Positions 1 to 10,513 of a stretch of DNA of 64,000 nt are shown piece after piece. The position numbers and the translations under genes were made by a program. The notes beneath the pieces were generated by a model, which was not told the origin of the DNA, did not search any database, and saw only the letters and a list, made by a program, of their open reading frames with translations. The stretch is from assembly GCF_030867095.1 (NCBI RefSeq), contig NC_081825.1, forward strand, positions 265,494,954-265,558,953, read 5' to 3'. Each line of letters starts with the position of its first letter. Position 1 is the first letter of the stretch. The DNA is from Alligator mississippiensis (lineage: Eukaryota; Chordata; Crocodylia; Alligatoridae).

Positions 1-574
1 AATTGTATACACTCATTTCCACTGTTGAGTATAAACACTGCTAATTACCAAACTGCTCAAACCCTGCATCAGTTACAATGTTATTTTCAGCTCCTACTTT
101 CCATGTCAAATTAAGGAGATTTGAGCTATGTAGTTGTGGATCTGTGCTTTGCAGGTGAGGTAGAAAATCTATGCGAAAGAGAAACAGTGTTATCATTCTA
201 TTTGAAGTTCTGTACACCAAAAAGCAACAGAAACCAAGCCCCACACCTCCGGTTTGACCTTTTCTAAGATCAGGAAAGCAGGATATTATATATTCTTTGC
301 AAGAAAACAGGGCAGCATCACAATATCCAATTCTTATTAGTAGTATTTCCTCCTAACTGAAGTAACTCACAGATTTTGGCTAACTGCTTGGGTCAAATGG
401 GCTAATACAATTCATTCCAAAATGACTAGCAACCAACATCTCTCAGGAGGAATGTATGTTTAGAAATGTAATGACAAAACTTAGACTTACAGTGATAGCT
501 CAGGCCCTTCCATAATATTGAATATGGCACAATGGAAACTTCTGAAAACTAGGAAACAAAGAGTTAAGATACAC
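1..574. other. No gene or clear repeat seen
   Basis: AT-leaning sequence that carries no convincing exon, RNA gene or transposon end. It flanks the truncated end of the minus-strand CR1 fragment that begins near position 575. Confidence 0.4.
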
Positions 575-1097
575 ACCAACTTAACCCTATCCTGCCCCTC
601 TGGAGCTAACAAGAAGCCCTGCTGCATTATTTTTCCCACTGGACTCACACAAATATGATCCTTAATAATCTTTTCAAAGACTTTTCCAAGGATGGAGGTA
701 TGACTGACTGGACTATAATTACTTGGATCCTCCTTCCTCCCATTCTTGAAAATAAGGACCACATTGGCCCTTTTCCCATCCTCCGGACCCTGACCTGAGC
801 ACAAGCGCTCAAACAGCCATGCCATTTGTTCTGCTATGACACTGGCCAATTCCTTCAGTACTCTCGGATACAGTTCATCTGGGCCTGCTGACTTAAACAC
901 ATTCAGTCCATCCAAGTGACTCTGCACCAAGTCAGCATCAACAGTTGGTAGGCTGGTATCCTCTGATGCCCATCCTAGAACCTGTTAGGAGACTTATCTT
1001 GAGCCTTGTTCAGGAACACTGAGGCAAAAAACTCATTGAAGAGCTCAGCCTTGTCCCCCCTGTCCATCACCAATTGCTCCTGCTTGTTCAGTAGGGG
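575..1097 (-). mobile_element. CR1 LINE fragment, part 1 (reverse transcriptase region)
   Basis: Read on the minus strand, this stretch encodes the start of a CR1 reverse transcriptase: a segment around KAELFNEFFASVF, then FKSAGPDELYPRVLKELA, then a stretch like PEDWKRANVVPIFKKG, then SILGKVFEKIIKDHI. It matches the same part of the better CR1 copy at 26.4-29.7 kb nearly word for word. The copy stops near 575, before the RT catalytic block, so it is truncated at what would be its 3' half. It continues upstream at 2096-2450, with a solo LTR between the two parts. It is dead: the frame is broken and a catalytic core is absent. Confidence 0.85.
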
Positions 1098-2095
1098 TTG
1101 TGGCAGAAGACCACCTCTGTTTCTCCCCAAAAACTCTGCTCTGTGACAATTTAGTTAGTATGGGCCCTGCAGAGGATACACATCCTACCCTATCTCTTTA
1201 GGTAACCTGAGCTGAATACATTCCTAAGGGAGAGGGGAAACCTGTTCCCTCTGCCTGCACAACTGGCATCGCATACATGGGTAAGGGGCTTGGGCTCCCT
1301 AGTGGACTAGAGACTGCCAGTCTGTCCAGCAACCAGTGATGCATTTCAAACTGGTTGGCTGACAGCCTACAGGTGTGGCCTCCATTGGACCAGGTAAATG
1401 AGGTCATAAGGGCTATATAAGTTAAGGATTGCCCAGGAGGAGGGGGGAGGATATCCATCATGAAAACTCAGAGAGAAGAGCTGGACCATCTGAAACTTGC
1501 TGTCTCTGGAAACTCAAGATCAATGAACTGCCTGCCTCCAGAGGGAATCTCCACCTGCCTCTGGATGATACTCGTAAGTAAGTTACCTGAGATCTAACTA
1601 GATATATAGCTTGCAGTAACTCCGATGCGTGATCAAAGGCTACCCCAGCCATCCTGTTTACTCTACGGGATTTCTCTGATACTACTCCACTCTGTACCCT
1701 AATCCAGCCCTACTCCTTGTAACCAATAAAGTTCTCCTTTGTACCTAGCATGGGAGACTTTTTGGGAGAGGGGCTAGATTATGCCTTGGGGTCCCCTTGG
1801 CTCGGCTGACTAAGGAGACCACTACTTGTGCTTCTAACTGAGGGAAGCATCCCAAGTTCTTGAAATGAGTCAAGTACCCTCAAGAGCTAGTAGGCCTGTG
1901 TTTCCCAGGGGGCACCATGCCAGGGTCAAGCCCGTCCCTGGGTGGTGGCAGCAATACCCCCAGGCTAGCGGGTGTGCTCCAGGAAGGGGGGCTTGGCCAC
2001 ACGTGAGGCACCTCTGGGGGCACTCAGAGCCTGGAAAGTGGTCGGGCACAGTGAGATGGGTGGCTTAGCACAGGAGCACCCCTACTGGCCCACCA
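1098..2095 (+). mobile_element. Solo LTR of an endogenous retrovirus-like element (fossil), inside CR1
   Basis: About 1.0 kb that interrupts the minus-strand CR1 cleanly: CR1 sequence resumes in register on both sides. The insert is bounded by TAGGGG (1092-1097) and TAGCGG (2096-2101), a 6-bp target duplication with one mismatch. Its ends are near TTGTGG and CCACCA. A TATA-like CTATATAAG lies at 1413-1421 and an AATAAA at 1726-1731, in the order expected for U3-R-U5 on the plus strand, although the U5 part would be unusually long. No internal retroviral genes are present, so this reads as a solo LTR left by recombination. The family is not recognised; the boundary is good to about 1-2 bp. It is younger than the CR1 it sits in. 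Confidence 0.65.
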
Positions 2096-2450
2096 TAGCG
2101 GTCCTATGCTGCCCTGCACCTTCCTTTTACTCCCTTCATACCTAAAAAAAGACGTTCTTGTCTTGAATTTGTGTTGCCGGCCTCAGCTCCATAGTTGCTT
2201 TGGCCTTTCTAACTACCTCCCTGCAAGTGCAGGCCAAGTAGGTATACTCCTCCTTGATAGCTTCCCCCTGCTTCCACTGCCTATATACCTCTTTTTTTGC
2301 CCTTAGGCTCCCCTGGATTTTTCTGTTTAGCCAAGGAAGTGTTTTGGCCCCTTCCCCCGCTTCCCCTTGCAATGGGACCATCTGTCTCTGTATTCAAAGC
2401 ATTCCTAGTCCACCCTTCCTGGGCTCCCATCTTGCCATGGGCATCCCCCA
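2096..2450 (-). mobile_element. CR1 LINE fragment, part 2 (between endonuclease and RT)
   Basis: On the minus strand this encodes the linker between endonuclease and reverse transcriptase, including PWLNRKIQGSLRAKKEVYRQW and EEYTYLACTCREVVRKAK. The 26.4-29.7 kb CR1 has PSWLNRELQESLGAKKEAYR at the same place. The last shared bases, just before the LTR insertion, correspond to the RYIGSKRK region of the other copy. With 575-1097 it forms one truncated CR1 insertion, split by the solo LTR. The upstream end near 2450 abuts an oppositely oriented CR1 fragment. Confidence 0.8.
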
Positions 2451-2474
2451 GGGAAGAAGGAGATGTGGGAGGGA

Positions 2475-2993
2475 GGGCCACATTGGCTGGCAGAAGCTGG
2501 AGTGCTGCATCTAGTTCTGGGCCCCCCACTTCAGGAGGGATGTGGAAAAGTTCGAGAGAGTCAAAGGCCAAGAGAGCAAGCCTTACAAAGAGAGGCTGAG
2601 GGACATGGGACTGTCTTCAGTCTGAAGAGAAGAAGGCTCAGGGGGGACTTGGTGGCTGCCTATCATTACATAAGAGGGGTGCATCAGGATCTGGGAGAAC
2701 AGTTGTTTACTAGGTCTCCCCAAGGGATAACTAGGTCTAATGGCCACAAAATTCTAGAAGGCCGAGTCAGACTTGATATAAGGAAAAACTTTACAGTCCA
2801 AGTGTCCAAGGTCTGGAACAGACTCCCCACAGAGGTGGTGCAAGCACCTACTCTGGACTCATTCAAAAAGCATTTGAATGTTTATCTTGCTGGGATCATC
2901 TGATCCCTGCAGACTTCCTGCCTCTGGCAGGGGGGCTGGACTTGATGATCTCACAAGGTCCCTTTCAGCCCCTAATGTGTATGAAATCTAGGA
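2475..2993 (+). mobile_element. CR1 LINE 3' fragment
   Basis: A plus-strand CR1 3' end. An open frame at 2463-2903 contains KRRRLRGDLVAAYHYI, GHKILEGRVRLDIRKNF, VWNRLPTEVVQAPTLDSFKK, then the usual CR1 C-terminus. The untranslated tail GATGATCTCACAAGGTCCC-TTTCAGCCCC follows. It starts in the conserved segment that reads LEYCIQFWAPYFKRD in the longer copy. Nothing of the RT core is present, which is the ordinary 5' truncation of CR1. Confidence 0.85.
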
Positions 2994-3483
2994 GTGGGTG
3001 GAAGGCAGCCAGGAGCTGGAGCCAGAGTCCCAGGCACCGGGGCAGGAACCGCCTGGATGAAACTCCCAGCTGCCTTCCACCCACTCCACCAGAATGGTTA
3101 GCCAAGTGGATGGAAGGCACCTGGGAGCTGGAGACAGAGCCCTGCATGCCAGGGCAGGAGCCACCCTGTTGAAGTTTCCTCCCAGACAGGAGTGGCATAG
3201 CAGGAGTAGGAGGAGCAGCTGGATCTGAGGGGTGTGGAGCAGCACCCAGGTGGCTGCAGCCACACTGGGAGCAGCCCCGCTGGAAGTTGTGTGTGCTGGC
3301 CGGGGCCAGGCCAGCAGGTGTGGGCTGGAGCACAGTGCAGGCTGCCTTGGGCTGGGCTCAGGCCCACGTGGAACACGGTGGGGGCAGCCATGGGCCAGAC
3401 TGAATCAATTGGCGGGAAACCCCCATGGGCCAGATCCAATCAGTTGGCAGGCCAGATCTGGGCTGTAGGCTGTATTACACTCC
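2994..3483. repeat. GC-rich repeat with internal duplications
   Basis: A roughly 55-bp unit beginning GGTGGAAGGCAGCCAGGAG (near 2997) recurs in diverged form near 3109 (GATGGAAGGCACCTGGGAG), and its reverse complement occurs between them (CTGCCTTCCACCCACTCC). Near 3387-3453 the phrase GGGCCAGA...CAATCAGTTGGC is also duplicated. The layout resembles the GC-rich cores of the foldback elements elsewhere in the window, but no terminal repeats or target duplication were found. The overlapping long frames are chance frames. Confidence 0.4.
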
Positions 3484-4687
3484 TGATGTAACCAAAGCTG
3501 TACACTGAGCCAAAGTCCTAAATCACCCCTATGACTCCCACATGGGCTCTCTGGTCCAGATTCAGCTAGATCTCTTCCACCATGTCCTGGCCTATCCAGT
3601 CAGCCTCCATATCCATACTAGGTTCCTCCTCAAATCCTCTAGCCAATTTCCCCACCACGTGCAGAGATGGTACATATTTTAGCATTACATTTTCTAGTTT
3701 CAGGGGTTAACATATGGATTACCATCACTATACCTATCCCAATCCCAGCCTACATGGAGAAGAGAAAGAGCAGTTCTGATATGCTAGAGGGGCTGGAACA
3801 TGCTCAGATCCCACCCAGAAGAGCAAGGCCAGCAAAGACTATGGCTCCCACTTTAGGGAACAGGGTATGGGGCTCAGACGCACACAGAGGAAAGAGAGCC
3901 TTTACTTCATGGGCGACTGGTGCCTACTGAGTCAGTGGGTGCACTTGCCCCCACAGTGGCCAGTCACCGACCCAGAAGTGCCAGTGGCAGACCTGGAAGG
4001 GCAGGGGCACTTCTTCTGGCACTCCCACTCCCCGGCTGATGCTCTCAGGGGAGCACCAGCACTCCTGCCTGCCCCCCTGCTCATTGCCTAAGCAGGGAAC
4101 ACTGCCTGTCAGGGGCACACTTGCACTCTCAGGGGGTACACGTGCACCCCTGCGCACCCCCTACACGTCATCACTGATTTCCTTCTTGCCTCATATATAT
4201 CTGCTAACAGAGCTGCCCCTTGGGGGGTGCAAATCAAGGCAACCACCCCAGGCTTTGAGGGGCCCCCCAAACAGTGCCATACATGCCTCGCCGATGGCTC
4301 CACCACTCCATGCGGCTGCCGTGTGGCACTGGCTTCATGCTCTGGCTGTTTGCCCACCTCTTCCCCCTCTCCCCCACTGCTCTGTGCTCCGGCCACTTGC
4401 CACCCACCCCACACAGGCTGACATGCCCCAAGCCCCAGATGGCTCTGTCTGCTAAGCTTATTTCTTTGTGGAATTCCAGGCTGATTCCATGTTTGATACC
4501 CCAGGCGTGCACAAAAAAATTGGTACAAACTCTAATCCCTACAAAATATTTTTTGGGGTTGCAGAGAGAGCCAAATGTCCACCCCTAGCTCAAATTACCC
4601 CAAATGTGGCCCCCTAACCATACCCCACATTCACATGAAACATACCAAATATCAAGCCAGTCTATGTAAGCATGTTAATTTTACAGC
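3484..4687. other. No gene seen; GC-rich, repeat-like in part
   Basis: The 3950-4450 part is GC-rich and has several overlapping frames on both strands, none with a recognisable domain or plausible splice sites. Nothing could be assigned. Confidence 0.35.
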
Positions 4688-4955
4688 ACAGATTTCTCAT
4701 TTCTCATTTTAACAGAGAAACACATAGATTTTCTACTTTTGCAAAGAGCTCTCTGCAGGCTGGTAGAGTTTCAGCCTGCAAGGGGTTGAGGGGAGCTGGA
4801 GGAGAGCGGTGAAGCAGGGAGCACCATGTGCAGGCAGCCTGGAGAGCAGCTTCTGCAGGTAAGTCTGGCTGGGGAGGGAGCCAGTGGAGCTATATATAGT
4901 GGTGTTTCATTTTAATCATAGATTTTGGGGGTTTTAATCAGAGAAAACCAGGATC
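4688..4955 (+). mobile_element. Foldback MITE-like element, family X, copy 1
   Basis: Both ends carry related AT-rich mini-repeats (CATTTTAACAGAGAAACAC at the left, GTTTTAATCAGAGAAAACC at the right) around a short core. The core contains CTGCAGGCTGG, then GGCAGCCTGGAGAGCAGC and CTGCAGGTAAGTCTGG at 4832-4866. The reverse complement of the same core occurs at about 22.1-22.3 kb, so this is a dispersed family. No target duplication was identified. No coding capacity. Confidence 0.55.
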
Positions 4956-5966
4956 CTTGGATATGACTATTTGCCTCAGCCTCAGCACTGCATTCGTAGT
5001 GCATGCTTTCAGTATCCCCATTCCCAGGTCCTCACAAAGAGGAACTGGATTTCCTCAGATCCTAGTAGGCAATCAGAATAGCTCAGGGCTTGCAGGGGAA
5101 CAGAGCTTCTCCAAATACTGGCTCATGCAAAGGGTATAAAAGACCCCCTCAGATGCCAACTTATGTGGGAGGCAGAAAAGGAAGAGGCACAGATCCCCCC
5201 ACCCCCAGCTTTGAGATCCCACCTAGTAGTGGGGAGATCAGTTCAGAACACACCCAGAAAGACAAGTAGCACCTCAGATCCTTGCTGAGTGAGACAGAAC
5301 AAGGAGAGGAGTTCATATCCCTCTCAAAGGCCCACTGATCTCAGTACACACACACACAAGAAGAACAAGGAGTTGATATACCCTTGGCTCTAATGCTCCA
5401 CATTTTCCCTGCCACCTAACCCCATGTTACATCTCAGCTCCTCCCTCTCACTCCCTCTGTTTCCACTTGTTGACCTGAATCCCTCTTCGCTGTCCCTTAA
5501 AGACCATTACTCTGTTCACCATAACCCCAAAACTCTCTCCCACCGCTTAACACCCCTTCCTCCTCCACAAGTACTTACATGTATAATGTATTTTCTTTTC
5601 AAAAACAGTTTGAGAGCCTTGTGATTTTTGTCCTGCTGAGCTCAGATTACATGTTCCAAAATCAAATCCCCTTTGATGGAGACAGTTTATAGAAACATGC
5701 CTTTCTCATTTTTACCCCTTCACATTTCTGTTATGGGTTGAACTTGAACTACGTGTGGTTCTGTGCATGTAGGTCAAATTGAATGACTTCCACATGTCAT
5801 TTGAACCACCCAACTCACAACCAAGAGGATAGAAATGTTTTTTTGGCTACCTAGCCTACATGTACACAATGCAGTGTCTTTGACTTGTAAGCATTAGGCT
5901 TTGGCCTGTTTGTATGACCAAACTCTTTTGAATACTAGTTTTAGTTTTGGTTTCTGAAAGCATCGA
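4956..5966. other. No gene seen
   Basis: Contains only a short CA run near 5347-5358 and CT-rich sequence around 5400-5570. No exon or transposon end supported. Confidence 0.4.
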
Positions 5967-6976
5967 TGGGCTGTGCGAAGCTTCAGGTGCTGCTTCGACT
6001 CAGAGGAGATCAGCTCGATTCAGTGGCCAAATCTCCAGATCTGAATTGAATCAGGAGATCAATTAAAAGGGAATAAAAAGGTCCAAATTGATTCAAAGCT
6101 CTCTGAATTGATTGGGAAAAGATTCCAAGAGCTTCAATGATTCAGGCAGTCCCTGCCCGCTGCAGCAGGGAGTTGGAGCTGGACTCGGGGCTGGTAAGTA
6201 AGGGGTGGGGGAGGGGAGGCTGGAAGAAGGGAGAGGGTACCATGGGGGACCCTGCCAGGCCCGTACCCTGCCAACCCCCCTCCGCTTCCCCGGTCCCTCA
6301 CCCCTCCATGGCTGCCCCGCTCACCCTAGCTCCCAGTGCTTTAAAAAAAAGCCCCTACTTACTGGGTGCTGCTGTTGGGTGGGGCAGCAATCCCCGCTGC
6401 CCCCCAGTGTCTCATCCTGCATGGAGGGCTCTGCCATGAGCCCCCCCCCAGCCCCAGCTCTGGCCCTTTAAGGAAAATAACAAAACCCCAACCCCCCCCC
6501 AAACTTACTGGCTTCTGCAGCAGCATCGGGGATTTATGGGGTTCATGCAGAGCCCCCCTCCCCCTGCAGCATGAGGCAATGGGAGGCGGTGGGGATTGCC
6601 CCCCCACTGGGCAGGAACCGGTAAGTTTGGGGGGGGTTGTTTGTTTTTTTCTTAAAGGGCTGGAGCTGGGGCAGGTGGGGCAGCCATAGGTTGCCTGAGG
6701 GAGTGGGTAGGAGTTGGGCATGGGGCAGTGTGGGGCAGCAGGGATCACCCTCCCACCACCACCCAGCAGCATCTGGTGAGTCAGGGCTTTTTTTTTTTTT
6801 TCAAAGTGCCAGGAATTGTGGCGGGCAGGGCAGCCATTGATGGGGCTAGGAGAGTGGGTGGGGGATGGGCCTGTGTTGATTTGGGACAGTGATTTGAATC
6901 ACCGAATCGAATCACTGTCCCTGGAATCATCCGAATCTGAATCCAAAACAAATACTGGCTGCTTTGCACAGGCCTA
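5967..6976. mobile_element. hAT-like non-autonomous element, family Y, copy 1 (expanded)
   Basis: Left end TGGGCTGTGCGAAGCTTC and right end GCTTTGCACAGGCCTA are inverted repeats, shared with copies at 23.8 and 52.2 kb. The arms carry ATTCG/CGAAT-rich sequence and the core is GC-rich. This copy is longer than the other two because the core contains several modules built on GGTAAGT or its complement ACTTAC next to poly-C or poly-T: 6194, 6357, 6503 and 6621, with a GGTGAGT near 6776. The target duplication is not clear here. No transposase is encoded; the overlapping frames are products of the GC-rich foldback. Confidence 0.7.
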
Positions 6977-7660
6977 CCTATGCACCAGCTGTAATAAAGA
7001 GTTAGTGATTGAGACCATTTGGGGACTGAGCCATTATTTGCTCTCCATTGTTAGCAGGGGCATATGGAAAAAGTCTTCACTGAGCCCCAGTGAAATGCAC
7101 TTTATTTCAGAGGAATCAAAATAAGCATGCATATTTTAGATGCCCTAGACTAGACTACCATGAAACAGAAAGTGGTTCTCAACCTTAACTCCATCATGAT
7201 AATCCCCAACCTAAGATTAAATTTCTCATCTGAACCAGGAAAAACGAGCTGGAAATCTTACAAAAAATCTTTCCATTTCTCCCATCTTCTGATGAGGTTA
7301 GAAAAAAAGTAGAGGAAAAGCCACTCTCACAGAATCTTAGCGTTTCTAGTTCCAGTCCTGCAAGGACCAAGTAGCAGAAATGTGAAAAATGAGACATTAT
7401 TATTTTAACAAATTCACTGAACTTATTTCGTTACACCATTCTAGGGAGTCAAGTGAGGATCGGAGGTTCAGGTCATTCTTTATTTGTTTTCTCTATTTAG
7501 AAGATGTTTCAATTGCACTCTCTTAGTACTCGGAGCTAGGGGCCAGCCATTCCCAACGTGGGCCTTGGCTTCAGGAACACATTCCTACTGGACCTACAGT
7601 GCGTCTGAGCCCAAACTAGGCCACATATGAAAATGGATCTCTAGGCTAACAATGCCAGAT
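6977..7660. other. No certain gene; weak exon candidate at 7262-7357 (minus)
   Basis: On the minus strand, a pyrimidine-rich stretch ending in CTTGGTCCTTGCAG precedes 96 bp ending at GTAAGATTT. The open frame reads LELETLRFCESGFSS and onward. Phase does not join the exon at 30.6 kb directly and the protein is unrecognised. A hAT-like start, AGTGGTTCTCAACCTT, lies near 7171. I keep the exon as a possibility only. Confidence 0.2.
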
Positions 7661-7805
7661 TAAGGGTGTTTGTGCCCAAAAGCTTGAAATTAAATAATTT
7701 TTTTTGCAAAAATCTTGTTGGTCTAATAAAAGATATCATCTCTACTACAAGTCCTGATTGCCTTTTCCTCAAGACCAATACGGCTACAACCTGGATACCT
7801 AAGAA
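7661..7805 (+). repeat. Old dispersed repeat, family R1, copy 1
   Basis: Contains AAAGCTTG, then TTGGTCTAATAAAAGATATC, then ACCAATACGGCTACAACCTG. The first two blocks recur at 47.2 kb with the same spacing. I know this block as a widespread amniote interspersed repeat but cannot name the family reliably. Confidence 0.5.
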
Positions 7806-7925
7806 GCTGCAGACATAGCTGGTCCATATTACAGCATTACTTTATTAAATTATTCTTTACATACTTGCTTTTTTTGGCTCAGTCACTTGTTAGGTTTAAT
7901 TTTTTTAACTATATAATCATTTTCG

Positions 7926-8000
7926 TTGTGTGGTACCACATCTAGCACAATGGGGCCCCAGTTTGGCTGGCCTCTAGGCACCACAACAATTTAAATGGTA
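7926..8000 (+). repeat. Old SINE/LINE tail, family R2, copy 1
   Basis: The phrase CTAGCACAATGGGGCCCC followed by CTAGGCACCAC resembles the tail of MIR-like reptile SINEs, which read roughly CACCTAGCACAATGGGGCC. A second copy is at 32.69 kb. Diverged and short. Confidence 0.45.
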
Positions 8001-10513
8001 AATGTCACCATTTATGGTTTATAAAATTCACACACATTAAAAATGTACCTACTATAATAGGATGTCAGCTAATGATAAGATATGTTTTAAGTGTTATCCA
8101 AATCAAGTTATAGCACCCATCTCTAATAAATTATCGACCTCACCACATTAATGTAGAATTAAACTCTTCTTTCCTAGTAGGGAGAAAAAGGGAGCTTCTT
8201 TTCTACAGGACTGTAAAGCATGGTGCTATGTGAGATAAATGGTACTCATAATATCAAGCTCCACATAAATCTATGGTTAAGCCTGAATTATGTGTATGAT
8301 TTAGGTAAGAGACCAAACTCAAACTTCCAAATCTGAGCTATGGGGTGTTCAAAACCTGAAACAAGCTCCACATTTCTTAGTCCAGTTTTAGCACTGGTCC
8401 CTGTTCCATTTGGGTTTTAAGAATAAATATTATTTTCCAATCCTTTCTCCATAATGGGATTCAGGTTGACTACTATTACCATGCTCCTATTGAGCATAGG
8501 GCCCAGTTGCACTAAAAGATCTCATGCCCCAAGGAGTTTGCAATCTCAGTAAATATGAGAGCTAGAGGGGGGCAGGTGGGAAGTTTCATCTGAGGCAGAG
8601 GAAGATTAATTGACTTGCATAAAGATAAACAGGGTAAACTCCTGGTCCCTCTAAAACGAATAAGCCTTTTGTTATGGAATTGAATGAGGCCAGGATTTTA
8701 CCCACAGTTCATCGGCTGCAGTCAGGAATGAAACCTAGCTCCTGAATGCCTTTACCATAAAGTCACTTTCCTTTTAGGTAAAGAGGGTTAAGGCAGGCCA
8801 AGTCTCTTTTCTGCCTGCTTGACTGAACAGGTGGAGGCTCTGCTATTCACGCTTGTCAGGACTTCTCCTCTCCGCCCTTTCTCCACAATCTCATTTCTTT
8901 TCATGCCACATCTGAATGCCACAAGTTGTGGGAATTTAAAATATCTTCCAGTAAACATTACCTATATAAACCAATGACATAAAGGTGCAAGCTCAATGAC
9001 TGTCTAATCAATTTGATTCAAGCACATCAGGTTTCATTCATTCAACTGGAAAACTAACATTTGTTCAGCTTGGCAACTGTTTGTGTTTACTGGTATTTGA
9101 ACATAACGTACAGATCTCTCCATCTTGCTCTGTTTGTTCAGGGCCTGTGCAGACATCCACTGCATGGTTAGACCATGTTGCCAAAGCTTCCAAGGGTACT
9201 TGGTATTCTCAAAAAAATGTGAAAATAAAAGTAATAATAAACACTTAACACCTGCATACTTCCCCACTATTCCCACCTCTGACAGATCCTCACTGGGTAC
9301 AAATTCAGTGAGGATATATAAACATGAAGTAACTATCAGGTGTGCACCACTGCAGTCAGGCATGGTTAGTTAATCCATGCTAAGCTCTGTTCTGCCATGG
9401 CTGGACTGCTACCAATGCCCAAGATAACTAGTTTAATTTCTGTGAATAGTGTAGCTATACCCTTCTTGTGGTATTTGTGAAGATGCATGGCTGCTTTCTC
9501 TTCTTCCTTGGTGAATAAAGAAAGATGCTGAAGTATGGGGGTAGCATAAGAGTGGGTGGGAACTTGCTGTGTGCAATATAAAATGCATTTTTAATTTCTA
9601 GTTGGCAACTTTTATTGTTCTTCACTAGGCCTTTCATTACCATGATACAAAATGATGATGCATAATACATATTAGTCATAAGGCTGTGTTATATCTGTGG
9701 TCCCCAGAACTTTCTGCCCCTCCAGGAAATTAAGAACTGCTCAGGACTTCTTAATAATTCAGTACCTTATTCTGTTCACTTCAAGACCTGACTGCCCTCC
9801 CATTTAGTAGCCTTGTTGACTTGTCCAAGGGGCCAGGACTACATTCAGCTCAGCTCCTCCTTTCCTTTTACTGCTACCATTAGTTTTCACCTTCTATTAG
9901 ATCATCTTACTTTGAGACCTGTTCTGTCTTTCCTCTGAGTTGCTGTTATTCTATTGTTTTCATAGATCTCTTCCTTTCAGCTACTCTGACTGCTGCCTGC
10001 CTCATTAACTTTTTGCTCTACCTTCATTCCAAGGTAGAACATCCATTCACTTGCATCTATCTGAACAGATCCCCCCTCCTCCTTCTCCTAGTCCTTTGAT
10101 CACTAACTATACACCATTCCCCTATCCACCATTTTAGGGCATAACACACTTTTTCTAGTTATTAACGAATACCTCTCTTTCTCTCTCCCTTGGCATCTCA
10201 ACCTCAGTTGGAAATTTCTCCTCTTAGATCCTGATTGCTAACCTAAGATGCCCTCCTACACTTCTACTACAGCTTCATCCAGACCTGGTGGGCCTCTTTC
10301 TGGCTGAGACCCCATGGCAGGTGCCTGCAGTTTCCAGAGCTGCTGCAGGAGCCCCTGGTCCATAATCTGGTCTTGCAGCAGGGGGCACTGAGCCTCACCT
10401 CTAGAAGCCTCATCACTTCCATGGTTTGGCTGTGCACCATCAAGCTGATCCACCTCTTCATCTCCACCCAGCTGTCAGCAAAAGTCCTGGATGAGTAGCT
10501 GAGCCTGAGCTGT
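8001..10513. other. No gene seen; diverged repeat debris
   Basis: Around 8500-8660 a stretch with AAGGAGTTTGCAATCTCAG and GAGGAAGATTAATTGACTTG looks like an old LINE/SINE tail. 9700-10240 is CT-rich. A minus-strand frame at 10256-10453 (start of MDQLDGAQPNHG) lies next to the LTR-like block at 10.5 kb and has weak gag-like composition, too weak to call. Confidence 0.3.

Noticed and set aside
9140-9475. Possible MITE with CTGTGCAGACATCC and AGTGTAGCTATACCC ends
   Set aside because: Terminal similarity is too weak and no target duplication was found.
10256-10467. Gag-like minus-strand frame
   Set aside because: Only compositional resemblance, and its orientation conflicts with the TATA and polyadenylation order of the adjacent LTR-like block.
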